From the NCBI RefSeq assembly GCF_034424625.1, contig NZ_CP139976.1:2542001-2606000 (forward strand): a DNA stretch of 64,000 bases, in the 5' to 3' direction. Each line of letters opens with the position of its first letter. Within the stretch, counting starts at the first letter, position 1. The DNA is from Janthinobacterium lividum (GTDB lineage: Bacteria > Pseudomonadota > Gammaproteobacteria > Burkholderiales > Burkholderiaceae_D). Shown one piece after another: positions 52,478-60,975 of the stretch. Made by a program: the position numbers and the translations under genes. The notes below the pieces were generated by a model. It was not told the origin of the DNA. It did no database searches and saw only the letters and a program-made list of their open reading frames with translations.

Positions 52478-53032
52478 TCACCACTTGCAGCTGCTGTCGC
52501 CCGTCGCGCCTTTCAGCAGGAAGGGCAGCTTGGCCAGGCCGGCGAATTCCACATTGCCTAGCCGCGGCTTGTAATCGTTGTCGCACTTGGGCCGCGCGGC
52601 GCTGGCGATGGCTTGCGCCGTCCTGTCGCTGGACGTCAGTGCTGGCCCGGCGATGGATGGGCCAGTCTGACGCGCCGCTTCCCTGGCCTGGCGTTTCAAG
52701 GCGTCAAGGTCGAGCGCAGCGGGAGGCGCCAATGCGGCTGCCACGTCGGCAGCGGCAGCAGGTGCAGGCATTGCTGCGGGCACCGGCACGGGCGTGATGG
52801 CTACCGTATGCGGAGGCCGCGCCTGGTTTTTTGAGATTGCTGGCAATAGGGGCTGCGCAGGCGGCGATACGGGGGCCAGCAACAGCAGTTGGGTGCTGCG
52901 CTGTGGCCGCAACGGTGGTGCCGGCAGGTGGTTTGAACGCAGCACTTGCCATAGCAGCACATGCAGCAGCACGGCGATGCCGGCACCGGCCAGCATGCGT
53001 ACCGATTCCCGTGGCTGCGGCGGGGGCGGCAT
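52478..53032 (-). CDS. Membrane-anchored proline-rich protein (TonB-like anchor)
   Basis: A 184-residue protein with one N-terminal membrane helix (MLAGAGIAVLLHVLLWQVL) followed by a Pro/Ala-rich linker. This layout resembles TonB, but the usual TonB C-terminal domain is not clear; instead a short segment with two cysteines (KCDNDYKPRLGNVEFAGLAK, then DSSCKW) ends the protein. Its start overlaps the sirtuin stop (TGATG), so it is coupled to that gene. The role is unknown. Confidence 0.65.
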   Translation of the reverse strand: MPPPPQPRESVRMLAGAGIAVLLHVLLWQVLRSNHLPAPPLRPQRSTQLLLLAPVSPPAQPLLPAISKNQARPPHTVAITPVPVPAAMPAPAAAADVAAALAPPAALDLDALKRQAREAARQTGPSIAGPALTSSDRTAQAIASAARPKCDNDYKPRLGNVEFAGLAKLPFLLKGATGDSSCKW

Positions 53033-53895
53033 CAATCGAGCATGGCCGCGACCAGCGGCAGGATGTCCTGTGCCGGCGCTTCGGTCTTGAATGCCAGTAA
53101 ATGGTCGGCGCGCGTCTTGCCCAGGTTGATGGCGGCCACGGGCTTGCCCGTTTCGGCCGCCATGCGGCACAGGCGAAAGCTCGAATACACCATGACGGAT
53201 GAACCTACCACCAGCAGGGCGCCAGCTTCCATCATCTTGCGCTCGGCTTCGGCCGCGCAGGCGGCAGGCACGCCATCGCCGAAAAACACCACGTCAGGCT
53301 GCAGGGTGCCGCCGCAGCGGGGGCAGGCGGGCACGTGGAAGGTGGCCAGCTGCATTGGTTCCAGCAAGGCATCGCCATCGGGCGCCGGCGTGGCCGTGGC
53401 GCCCAGCAGGTGCGGATTGTCGCGTTCGAGCTGATCCTGGATCAGGCGGCGCGTGTGGCGGGTATGGCAATCGAGGCACACGACGCCATGTATGCTGCCG
53501 TGCAACTCCGTGACGGCCGCGCTGCCCGCTTGCTGATGCAGGCCATCCACGTTTTGCGTGACCAGGCCGCCTATTCTCCGGCGCTGCGCCAGTTGCGCGA
53601 TGGCCAGGTGACCGGGATTCGGCACGGCCCGCGCCAGGGTTGGCCAGCCCACCATGCTGCGCGCCCAGTAGCGGCGGCGCACGGCTTCCTGGCGGCGAAA
53701 ATCGGGACCTTGCACGGGCGCGTTGCCGCGCCGCACGCCCTCCGTGTCGCGGTAGTCGGGAATGCCGGACGCCGTGCTGATGCCGGCGCCCGTCAGCAGC
53801 AGCACGTCGGGATGGCGTTGCAGGAACTGCGCCAGCTGATCGAGGGCGTGGCGGCTGCTGGCTGGCTGCCGGCTGGCGAAGGAAAAATTTTGCAT
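53032..53895 (-). CDS. Sir2 family NAD-dependent protein deacylase
   Basis: A 287-residue sirtuin that removes acyl groups from lysines while consuming NAD. The GAGISTASGIPDYRDTEG NAD motif, the TQNVDGLHQQAG segment and the catalytic His in LHGSIHGVVCLDC are conserved. Zinc is held by CLDC and the later CPRC pair. The ATG at 53895 was chosen as the start of the conserved core; a longer frame from further upstream lacks support. It is followed by the coupled TonB-like gene. Confidence 0.9.
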   Translation of the reverse strand: MQNFSFASRQPASSRHALDQLAQFLQRHPDVLLLTGAGISTASGIPDYRDTEGVRRGNAPVQGPDFRRQEAVRRRYWARSMVGWPTLARAVPNPGHLAIAQLAQRRRIGGLVTQNVDGLHQQAGSAAVTELHGSIHGVVCLDCHTRHTRRLIQDQLERDNPHLLGATATPAPDGDALLEPMQLATFHVPACPRCGGTLQPDVVFFGDGVPAACAAEAERKMMEAGALLVVGSSVMVYSSFRLCRMAAETGKPVAAINLGKTRADHLLAFKTEAPAQDILPLVAAMLD

Positions 53896-53943
53896 GATGC
53901 GCCATGCTAACCGAAAAGCAGGATGCCGTTGCAAGGGCGATAC

Positions 53944-54615
53944 TTACTCCAGTTTCATGCCGAAACGCTGCAGCCGCGGCTGCCAATGTTCCTCGATATT
54001 GGCCGAGACGAGGATGCGCTCGGCCTTGCCGATCAGCAATGCACGGGGCACGAAGCCGAAATAGCGCGAGTCGGCGCTGTTGTCGCGGTTATCGCCCAGC
54101 ATGAGGAAATGGTCGGCCGGCACCGTCACGGGGGCAAAGCTGCGCCGCGCGCCAGCGATTTGCGGCAAGACCTGGATGCGGTGCTGCTCGGTTTGGTTGC
54201 GTTCGCTGATGCGCTGGGCCGTCAGCTGGCCCACGTGGGCGATGGTTTCAGGCGCCGTGTCGAGCGCCGTGTACTGGGCAGGCAGGCCATTGATGACCAG
54301 CTGCTCATTGCGCATTTCCACCGTGTCGCCGGGCAGGGCGATGATGCGCTTGATCAGGCGCGTGCCGTCTTTCGGCGAAGAAAAGGTGACGATGTCGCCC
54401 CGCTGCGGTTCGCCCAGGCGCTGCAGCACGATATCGGTGAGCGGCACTTTCAGGTTGAAGGCCAGGCGGTTGACGAAGACCACGTCGCCTTCGAGCAGGT
54501 TGGGGCGCATGGACGCCGACGGTATCGGATTCCAGTCCGCCACGGCCGTGCGGAACACGCCGAACAGCAGGAGGAACATCAAAAAACCTTTGTTTGCGCG
54601 CATCCATGTGCTCAT
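53944..54615 (-). CDS. lepB: Signal peptidase I
   Basis: A 223-residue membrane protease that cleaves export signals. It has a hydrophobic N-terminal segment and the four typical boxes: catalytic Ser35 in PSASMRP, GDVVFVNRL, the catalytic Lys89 in TRLIKRIIALPGD, and GDNRDNSADSRYFG. It has one membrane helix rather than the two of classic LepB, so it is probably an accessory signal peptidase rather than the only one. No lepA or rnc gene adjoins. Confidence 0.87.
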   Translation of the reverse strand: MSTWMRANKGFLMFLLLFGVFRTAVADWNPIPSASMRPNLLEGDVVFVNRLAFNLKVPLTDIVLQRLGEPQRGDIVTFSSPKDGTRLIKRIIALPGDTVEMRNEQLVINGLPAQYTALDTAPETIAHVGQLTAQRISERNQTEQHRIQVLPQIAGARRSFAPVTVPADHFLMLGDNRDNSADSRYFGFVPRALLIGKAERILVSANIEEHWQPRLQRFGMKLE

Positions 54616-54838
54616 GTCGGCTCTTTCGCTGGGCTGTGCCCGTGATGGTGAAGGGAGGCGCCATTGCTGCTGGCGACCTATTCACGATGCACGGCGAGGC
54701 TGAAGCCAGTCTTAAATGGCGCCAATGCGGGCACCAATGCGCAGGTGAATGGCGGGGATGGCGTACCGCTGTTGCGTGCACGCATCACTACGCCGGCTTC
54801 CGCGATGCCGGCACTTGTCGTGCATGCCATCCCACAGC

Positions 54839-55390
54839 TCACCGAGCGCCGTCATCCATGGTTTGCGTGTTGCGCCGTTCAAAATACAGCAGGTCCGACC
54901 AGACACCCTGGAAGCGCATGGCTTTTTCCGAGCGGCCATACTGGTGAAAGCCGTTACGCTGCATGACGGCGACCGAGCCCAGGTTTTGCGGCCGCGCCGT
55001 CGCTTCCAGGCGCCACAGTTCCAGTGTGCCGAACGCTTCCTCCAGCAGCAGGGCGACCACGCGCGTGGCGTAGCCGCGTCCGCCGAACCGTTCGCCGATG
55101 CGGTAGCCGAGCGTTGCCTTGTTGAAATAGGGGCGCGTGACGGCCGTCAGGTTGACCCGGCCGATGATTTGCCCGTCCAGTTTTGCCAGGTACTGGTAAG
55201 CGAGGTCTTGCTGGCGCTCGCGCTGCGCCTGCTCGATGGCGGCGGCGATGGCTTCCGGGTGGTAGTAGGATGGCGCGCGCGCCGTGACCCAGTTTTCAAA
55301 ATACGCGCGGTTTTCCAGTTCGAAGGCCAGCAAAGCGGGAAGGTCGCTGCTGGCCGGCGGGTGTAGCTGAAGGCGGTCGAGGTCTGGCAT
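54839..55390 (-). CDS. GNAT family N-acetyltransferase (RimJ/RimL type)
   Basis: A 183-residue acetyltransferase. The RimJ-like layout opens with LELHPP-type strand and LLAFELENRAYFENWV, then GRVNLTAVTRPYFNKATLGY. The acetyl-CoA loop is FGGRGYATRVVALLLEEAF, and ends with ATARPQNLGSVAVMQRNGF. It may acetylate a ribosomal protein N-terminus or a small amine; the target is unknown. No regulator is adjacent. Confidence 0.87.
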   Translation of the reverse strand: MPDLDRLQLHPPASSDLPALLAFELENRAYFENWVTARAPSYYHPEAIAAAIEQAQRERQQDLAYQYLAKLDGQIIGRVNLTAVTRPYFNKATLGYRIGERFGGRGYATRVVALLLEEAFGTLELWRLEATARPQNLGSVAVMQRNGFHQYGRSEKAMRFQGVWSDLLYFERRNTQTMDDGAR

Positions 55391-55469
55391 GGGAGCGTGT
55401 CGGAAAGCGATGCGCCATTATAATCAGCTGGCGCATTTCGCCGCACATCTGAATTCATGAAGGAGCAGC

Positions 55470-55862
55470 ATGCTGTCCCATATCTGCCTGGGAACCAACG
55501 ACTTTCCCCGCGCCTACGCCTTCTACACGGCGCTGCTGGGAGAACTCGGTTTGATCGAGAAATTTCATGACCCGGTCAAGCCATGGGCAGGCTGGATGGC
55601 GCACGATGCGCCGCGTCCCTTGTTCGTGCTGACGGCGCCGCATGACGGCTTGCCGGCCGCGCCCGGCAATGGACAGATGACGGCCCTTCTGGCGGCCAGC
55701 CGCGCCCAGGTGGACCGCTGCCACCAGGCCGTGCTGGCGCTGGGCGCCGCGTGCGAAGGGCCGCCCGGCTTGCGGCCCCATTACCACGCCCATTACTATG
55801 GCGCCTACTTCCTCGACCTCGACGGCAACAAGCTGTGCGTCTGCTGCCACACCGAGGAATAG
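55470..55862 (+). CDS. VOC family protein
   Basis: A 130-residue protein of the vicinal oxygen chelate fold, starting MLSHICLGTNDFPRAYAFYT and closing YYGAYFLDLDGNKLCVCCH. His4 of the opening strand and acidic residues near the end could bind a metal. The two Cys near the C-terminus (KLCVCCH) are unusual for the fold. AAGGAG precedes the ATG. Its stop is one base from the stop of the convergent DinB gene. Confidence 0.86.
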   Translation: MLSHICLGTNDFPRAYAFYTALLGELGLIEKFHDPVKPWAGWMAHDAPRPLFVLTAPHDGLPAAPGNGQMTALLAASRAQVDRCHQAVLALGAACEGPPGLRPHYHAHYYGAYFLDLDGNKLCVCCHTEE

Positions 55863-55863
55863 T

Positions 55864-56448
55864 TCAGCGCTGGCCCCAGATATCTTCCTCTGTCCAGCCC
55901 AGCTCCGCAAAATCCTGCGCCCGCTCGTCCGCTTCGCCGGCGCAATAGAATTCGTCGAGCTGCGGCGGCGCGATGCGCGTGCCGGCCAGCATGGCGTGCA
56001 CTTGCCCGCGGTGGTGGATCTGGTGCTGGAACAGATGCGCCAGCATGCGCTGGCGCGTGTCGACTTGCGGCGTGTCGCGCAGGATTGTCACGGGCCGCGC
56101 CAGGTCCGCGTCGCACAGCCTGCGGCAATGGGCGATCAGGCGCGCGTCGGATGCATGCTGTGCCGCCTGCAGCGTGGCGCAGTCGGTAAATGGCTCATCC
56201 TTTTCAAAGAAGACATAGCAGTCGGGATGGGGCGCTTCGCCGCGCAGCTCGCGTTCGAGCGCATCGAGGTAAAACCAGTCGCACGTGAGAATGTGGTTCA
56301 GGGTGGACTGGATGGTGGGGAAAAAGCTGACGCGCGTGGCCTGGAATTCGGCCTGGCTCAGTTCGCCGCAGGCTTTCAGCAGGCGGTGGTTGGCCCAGGC
56401 GTTGTTGTACGCCTGGCTGGTGACGTACTGGGCCAGCAGATTGTTCAT
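55864..56448 (-). CDS. DinB family protein
   Basis: A 194-residue four-helix-bundle protein. The DinB metal triad is visible: His in LNHILTCDWFYLDALE and a pair in LFQHQIHHRGQVHAML, which bind a divalent metal. Relatives include bacillithiol- and mycothiol-dependent transferases and a DNA-damage-induced protein. The substrate is unknown. AAGGT precedes the ATG at 56448. Longer upstream codons are not protein-like. Confidence 0.85.
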   Translation of the reverse strand: MNNLLAQYVTSQAYNNAWANHRLLKACGELSQAEFQATRVSFFPTIQSTLNHILTCDWFYLDALERELRGEAPHPDCYVFFEKDEPFTDCATLQAAQHASDARLIAHCRRLCDADLARPVTILRDTPQVDTRQRMLAHLFQHQIHHRGQVHAMLAGTRIAPPQLDEFYCAGEADERAQDFAELGWTEEDIWGQR

Positions 56449-56606
56449 GATGTACCTTGCAAAGAGGGGGACCTGCGCGAGCGCCACTGTAGCACTTTGC
56501 GGCAGGTGGACCAAGCCGGCCACGCCCGCCGCACTGGCACGGCTGTCATCAAGTAAAATCGCGCAGCGGATGTCGCGATAGTGATGCATATAAGGCTGGA
56601 ATAGCA

Positions 56607-57599
56607 ATGGGTTGGATAGGAAAATTACTGAACGGCGGCGACGGAAAAAACAAGCTCGCGCCAGCCACGGCAGGGGCGGCACCCGAGATGGCACGGCAGC
56701 CAGCCACCATCACCGAAATCGATGCCATCTACTACCGCTGGCTGGCGGCCGCGGGTGCGACGCAGGCGACAAAGCAGGCCGAACAGCAGATGCTGGATGA
56801 ATTGACGCGCCTGGCCAGTGAACCGGTCGCCGGCGCCGCGCTGGTGCCGCGCATTCCGGCCATCATTCCGCAGTTGATGCGTACCTTGCAAAATGAAAAC
56901 ATGAGCGCGGCCGAGCTGTCGCGCCAACTGGCCCAGGACGTGCTGCTGGTCGCCGAGGTCTACCGCGAAGCGAACCGGCCCCGCTACCATTCGCGCTACA
57001 ACGCCAGCCCGTCGATCAACAACATGGAAGGCGCCATCATGCTGCTGGGGCAAAACGGCATGCGCATGCTGCTCGCCCGCGTCGCCTTCCGTCCCATCGT
57101 CAGCATGCAGAGCGGCGGCCTGACCATACGCACGGCGCCGCTGATCTGGCGCCAGTCCGAGAAATGCGCGCTGGCGGCCAACCTGGTCGCGCCCGCCATG
57201 CAGGCCAACGCCTTCGACGCCTATCTGGCGGGACTGATGGCCAATGTCGGCCTGGTGGTGGCGTTCCGGCTGATCGACCAGATGCATGCGCCCGATGCCT
57301 TTCCGCAATCGGATGCCTTCATTGCCCAGGTGTTTGCGCAAGCGCGCATCCTGTCGGTACGGATCGCCGAGTTATGGGAGTTTCCCGAGTCCGTGACCCG
57401 CGCGATCGGGCATGCCGGCGTCGATGCCGATGCCGATCCGCAGGCGCGAGCGCTGGCGCTGGGAGATCGCTTGAGCAAGCTGCGCATGCTGGTCGATACT
57501 GGCCGCTTTCCTGCCGACGATCCCTTCGTGATGACGGGATTGAGCAAGGCCGAGCTGCAGGTGTTCGACAAGCTGGCCGACGAGGACGACGAGGAGTGA
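56607..57599 (+). CDS. HDOD domain signalling protein
   Basis: A 330-residue cytoplasmic protein with an HDOD domain in its middle and end (PRIPAIIPQLMRTLQNENMS, then VYREANRPRYHSRYN, NMEGAIMLLGQNGMRMLLA). HDOD domains lack the metal His-Asp of HD phosphohydrolases and are used in signalling, motility or cell-cycle control. The first 30 residues are low-complexity. The end is acidic (KLADEDDEE). Its stop codon lies in a perfect hairpin that ends before the convergent livF gene. Confidence 0.83.
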   Translation: MGWIGKLLNGGDGKNKLAPATAGAAPEMARQPATITEIDAIYYRWLAAAGATQATKQAEQQMLDELTRLASEPVAGAALVPRIPAIIPQLMRTLQNENMSAAELSRQLAQDVLLVAEVYREANRPRYHSRYNASPSINNMEGAIMLLGQNGMRMLLARVAFRPIVSMQSGGLTIRTAPLIWRQSEKCALAANLVAPAMQANAFDAYLAGLMANVGLVVAFRLIDQMHAPDAFPQSDAFIAQVFAQARILSVRIAELWEFPESVTRAIGHAGVDADADPQARALALGDRLSKLRMLVDTGRFPADDPFVMTGLSKAELQVFDKLADEDDEE

Positions 57600-57616
57600 C
57601 GGCCGCAGGCCGTCAC
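57596..57616. terminator. Hairpin between convergent HDOD and livF genes
   Basis: GTGACGGCC and GGCCGTCAC form a perfect 9-bp stem around a GCA loop. It contains the stop of the HDOD gene and precedes the end of livF by 24 bases. No T-tract follows, so termination activity is uncertain. Confidence 0.45.
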
Positions 57617-57639
57617 GATGGGCATGCGGCGGATATCGC

Positions 57640-58341
57640 TCAGCGCGCAAAATAGAGTTCGTGCAGGTGATCGAGGTCGACCTCGGAAGCCGCCTGCGAC
57701 AGCGCTACTTTGCCGCTTTGCATCAGGTAGACGTGATCGGCCACGCCCACGGCGCGCGCCGTGTTCTGCTCGACGAGGATGATGGTGCGCCGGCCGTCGT
57801 TCAGGCGCGCGAGGATCTCGAACAGCTCGTTGACCACCAGCGGCGCCAGGCCCAGCGACGGTTCGTCGATGATCAATAGCGACGGATCCGACATCAAGCC
57901 CCGCGCCATCGCCAGCATCTGCGCCTCGCCGCCGGATAATGAACCGGCCAGCTGCTTGCGCCGCTCGTGCAGGCGCGGGAACATGGCGTAGGCTTCGGCC
58001 AGGCGCGCCGGCATGTGGCTGCGGTGCTCTTTCGGAAACGCGCCCATGATCAGGTTTTCTTCCACGCTCATGTCGCGAAATGTCATGCGCCCCTCGGGGA
58101 TCATGGTGACCCTCGCGTCGCTCATCTTCCACGTGGGCGTGCCGTTGATGGCCACGCCATCGAGCGCGATGCTTCCCGCGCCCACGGGCAGCAAACCCAT
58201 GATGGCGCGCAGCAGGGTGGTCTTGCCGGCCCCATTCGGGCCGATGATGGTGGTCAGCTTGCCCTTCTGGATCGACAGCGACACATCCCACAGCACATTG
58301 ATGGCGCCATAGCCGGCGCGCAGATTCTCTATGTTAAGCAT
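57640..58341 (-). CDS. livF: Branched-chain-type ABC transporter ATP-binding protein LivF
   Basis: A 233-residue ATPase, one of a pair driving the transporter. Walker A (GPNGAGKTT), signature (LSGGEAQML) and Walker B (LLIIDEPSLGLAP) are intact. The opening MLNIENLRAGYGAINVLWDV is the usual LivF start. The ATG at 58341 has GGGAG upstream and overlaps the livG stop by 8 bases. Last gene of the operon. Confidence 0.9.
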   Translation of the reverse strand: MLNIENLRAGYGAINVLWDVSLSIQKGKLTTIIGPNGAGKTTLLRAIMGLLPVGAGSIALDGVAINGTPTWKMSDARVTMIPEGRMTFRDMSVEENLIMGAFPKEHRSHMPARLAEAYAMFPRLHERRKQLAGSLSGGEAQMLAMARGLMSDPSLLIIDEPSLGLAPLVVNELFEILARLNDGRRTIILVEQNTARAVGVADHVYLMQSGKVALSQAASEVDLDHLHELYFAR

Positions 58342-59047
58342 GCGCGGCTCCCGTGTAGCTTTCGATGACGGCCGGATCGCGGAACACGGCATCGGGCGTG
58401 CCGTCGGCGATCAGCTGGCCAAAATTGAGCACGGCCACGCGCTGGCACAGATTGCTGATGGTTTCGATGTCGTGCTCGATCATGACGATGCCCACGCCAA
58501 AGGCCGCGTGCAAGTCCTTCAGCATGCCCATGAAGCGGCGCTTGCCGTTCGTTTCCAGGCCGGCCAGCACTTCGTCGAGCAGCAGCAGCTTTGGATTGGT
58601 GGCCAGCGCCTTGGCCACTTCCAGCGCCTTGAGTTCCGTCAGCGCCAGTTCGCTGGCCGCGTCGCGCCCGGCCTTGTCCGCCAGGCTGGTGAAGTCGAGG
58701 ATTTCATCGATCTTGCGCATGTCCACCTTGCCGGTGCCGAAGCGCTGCGCCACGATGAGGTTTTCGCGCACCGTCAATTCATGCATCGGTTGCGGAATCT
58801 GGAAGGTGCGGCCCAGTCCCAGGCGGGCGCGCTGGTACATGGGCGTGGCCATGATGTCGCGCCCCTCGAAGCGGATGCTGCCGCTGGTGGGGCGTACCAG
58901 GCCGGAGATCGCGTTGAACAGGGTGGTCTTGCCGGCGCCATTCGCGCCCACCAGGCCGATCACGTCGTGGCTGCCCACGTTCAGGGTGACGGAATCGACG
59001 GCCGTCAGGCCGCCGAAGCGCACGCAGACATTATCGAGTTCAAGCAT
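58334..59047 (-). CDS. livG: Branched-chain-type ABC transporter ATP-binding protein LivG
   Basis: A 237-residue ATPase with Walker A (GANGAGKTTLF) and Walker B (LLLLDEVLAGLE). The opening LELDNVCVRFGGLTAVDSVT is the LivG type. The C-terminal part with VIMIEHDIETISNLCQR holds the switch His. It overlaps the livM end by 8 bases and the livF start by 8 bases, so the genes are translationally coupled. Confidence 0.9.
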   Translation of the reverse strand: MLELDNVCVRFGGLTAVDSVTLNVGSHDVIGLVGANGAGKTTLFNAISGLVRPTSGSIRFEGRDIMATPMYQRARLGLGRTFQIPQPMHELTVRENLIVAQRFGTGKVDMRKIDEILDFTSLADKAGRDAASELALTELKALEVAKALATNPKLLLLDEVLAGLETNGKRRFMGMLKDLHAAFGVGIVMIEHDIETISNLCQRVAVLNFGQLIADGTPDAVFRDPAVIESYTGAAHA

Positions 59048-60002
59048 GTGCTTTCTCCTTCGCTTTGAACGCCTTGCGTAGCAGCGGCAGCAGGCCGTTC
59101 GGACTGAAGACGATCATCGCCACCAGCAGCACGCCCAGCACCAGCTGGTGGCCCGTGGGAATCAGCGATTTGAAAATCAGCTGGTCGACCAGGTAGACCA
59201 CCACGGCGCCCAGCACGGGGCCGAGGATGGTGCGGTAGCCGCCGAAGATGGCCGCCACGATCGGCAACGTCACCCACAGGCTGTTGAAGGCGTAGTCCGG
59301 CTCCAGGAAGTTGATGTAGTGGGCGTTGAAGGCGCCGAACAGGCCTGCCATGAAGGCCGACACGAGCAGCATGGCGCCTTTCAGCAAGGTGCTGTTGACG
59401 CCGACGACGCGCGTGGCGTCTTCGCTGTCGTGCATGGCGCGCAGGGCGATGCCGTAGTGGCTGGCGCGGATGCGGCTGTAGGCAAACGCGCAGCACACCA
59501 CCAGGGTCAGTACCACCAGGTAGGCGCCCGTCTTGCTGGCCAAATCGAAGCCGAAGACGGTGGGCAAGGTCGGGATGTTGTTGATGCCGCCGGCGCCGCC
59601 CGTCACGGAACTCCATTCCGTGGCCAGGATGCGGAAGATGTGGGCGTAGGCGAGGATGGCCAGCGCAAAATACGGCCCGCGCAGGCGCAGCACGGGCAGC
59701 ATGATGACGGCGGCGATGGCCGCCCCCGCGCCGCCCAGCAGCATGGCGGCAAACACGGGCACGCCCAGTTTCACGGTAGCGAGGGCGGAGACATACGCGC
59801 CCACGCCGAAGAAGGCCGCATGGCCGAAGCTGACCATGCCGCCCAGGTTACCCAGCAGGGCCCAGGACATGGCCACGCCGCCGATGATCAGGGCCGCCAC
59901 CACCATGCTCATCACATACTGGTTGCCGCCCAGGGCCAGCGGCACGGCGATATAGGCGGCCAGCAGCAGGCCCGCCGTGGACATCAGTGAAGTACGGCTC
60001 AT
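59040..60002 (-). CDS. livM: Branched-chain-type ABC transporter permease LivM
   Basis: A 320-residue membrane subunit with about nine helices. The loop LRLRGPYFALAILAYAHIFR and the FGHAAFFGVGAYVSALAT segment are characteristic of LivM. Its ATG overlaps the livH stop (ATGA) at 59999-60002. Works with LivH to form the channel; the substrate is set by the binding protein at 60976-62142. Confidence 0.9.
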   Translation of the reverse strand: MSRTSLMSTAGLLLAAYIAVPLALGGNQYVMSMVVAALIIGGVAMSWALLGNLGGMVSFGHAAFFGVGAYVSALATVKLGVPVFAAMLLGGAGAAIAAVIMLPVLRLRGPYFALAILAYAHIFRILATEWSSVTGGAGGINNIPTLPTVFGFDLASKTGAYLVVLTLVVCCAFAYSRIRASHYGIALRAMHDSEDATRVVGVNSTLLKGAMLLVSAFMAGLFGAFNAHYINFLEPDYAFNSLWVTLPIVAAIFGGYRTILGPVLGAVVVYLVDQLIFKSLIPTGHQLVLGVLLVAMIVFSPNGLLPLLRKAFKAKEKAHA

Positions 60003-60871
60003 CCGCGCCTCCGTTGTGCGCCGAACAGGCCGTTCGGCATGATGAACAGCACTAGCAGGAACAGCACCATGCCGGACAATTCCTGCAACGCGGAGCTGGC
60101 CAGGGTGACGGTCAGCGCTTCGGCCACGCCCAGCAGCACGGCGGCGATCAGCACGCCGGGTATCGAGCCGATGCCGGCGAGGACCGTAATGATGAAGGCT
60201 TTCACCGTCAGCGCGCCGCCGTAGGCGGGCTGGATCACGCCATAGCTGAACAGGGCGACGCCGGCAAACGCGGCCAGGATGCCGGCGACTAAAAAGGAAA
60301 CCAGTTCCGTGCGGCCCGGGTCGATGCCCATCAGCTTGGCCGCGTCGCGGTTGCTGGAGACGGCGCGCACGGCGCGGCCATACCAGCTGGTGGACAGCCA
60401 GCGCCACAGGGCCGCCATCAGCACCAGGCTGACGCCAAAGAAGATCACTTCGCTGCGCATGCTGAAAAACGGACCGATCTCGATGCCTTCCTGCAGCCAG
60501 CTCGACGAGGTCGAGCGGATGTCCGCCTTCCATACGAGCAGGATGAAATTGGTGAGGATGACGCCGATGCCATAGGTGAGGATCAGCGAATTGATTTCGC
60601 GGTCTTTCTTGATGCGGCTGACGATCAGGTACACGCCCACGGATGTGAGGCTGACGATCACCAGCGCGATGGGAATGGCGAACATGGGTCCCAGGCCCAG
60701 GCCGGATTCCACGCTGTAGGCGATGTAGGCGGCCAGCAGCACCAGCTCGCCGTGCGCCAGGTTGATCACTTTCATGGTGCCGAAGACCAGCGCCAGTCCC
60801 AGTGCGATCAGGGCGTAGGAGCCGCCCTGCAGCAAGCCAGAATACAAGGCTTGCAAGATTAATTCTGTCAT
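59999..60871 (-). CDS. livH: Branched-chain-type ABC transporter permease LivH
   Basis: A 290-residue membrane subunit with about eight helices. The opening GLLQGGSYALIALGLALVFG and the MKVINLAHGELVLLAAYIAY segment are diagnostic of LivH. The binding-protein gene lies 104 bases upstream, in the same direction. Ends in GLFGAQRRRG at the cytoplasmic side. Confidence 0.9.
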   Translation of the reverse strand: MTELILQALYSGLLQGGSYALIALGLALVFGTMKVINLAHGELVLLAAYIAYSVESGLGLGPMFAIPIALVIVSLTSVGVYLIVSRIKKDREINSLILTYGIGVILTNFILLVWKADIRSTSSSWLQEGIEIGPFFSMRSEVIFFGVSLVLMAALWRWLSTSWYGRAVRAVSSNRDAAKLMGIDPGRTELVSFLVAGILAAFAGVALFSYGVIQPAYGGALTVKAFIITVLAGIGSIPGVLIAAVLLGVAEALTVTLASSALQELSGMVLFLLVLFIMPNGLFGAQRRRG

Positions 60872-60975
60872 GTCGTCATCCCGTCAGGCTTTCCTGGCGC
60901 ATCGCGAAGATGCACCAGGACCGCCGTTCATCGGTGCACGCCCGGCAGGCGTGCGCGTGTGCAGCGGGAGGCTGC

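Noticed and set aside
59040..60533. A single fused LivM-LivH product
   Set aside because: The open frame runs back from livM into livH antisense context, but the ATG at 60002 begins the permease, which overlaps the livH stop in the standard operon manner.
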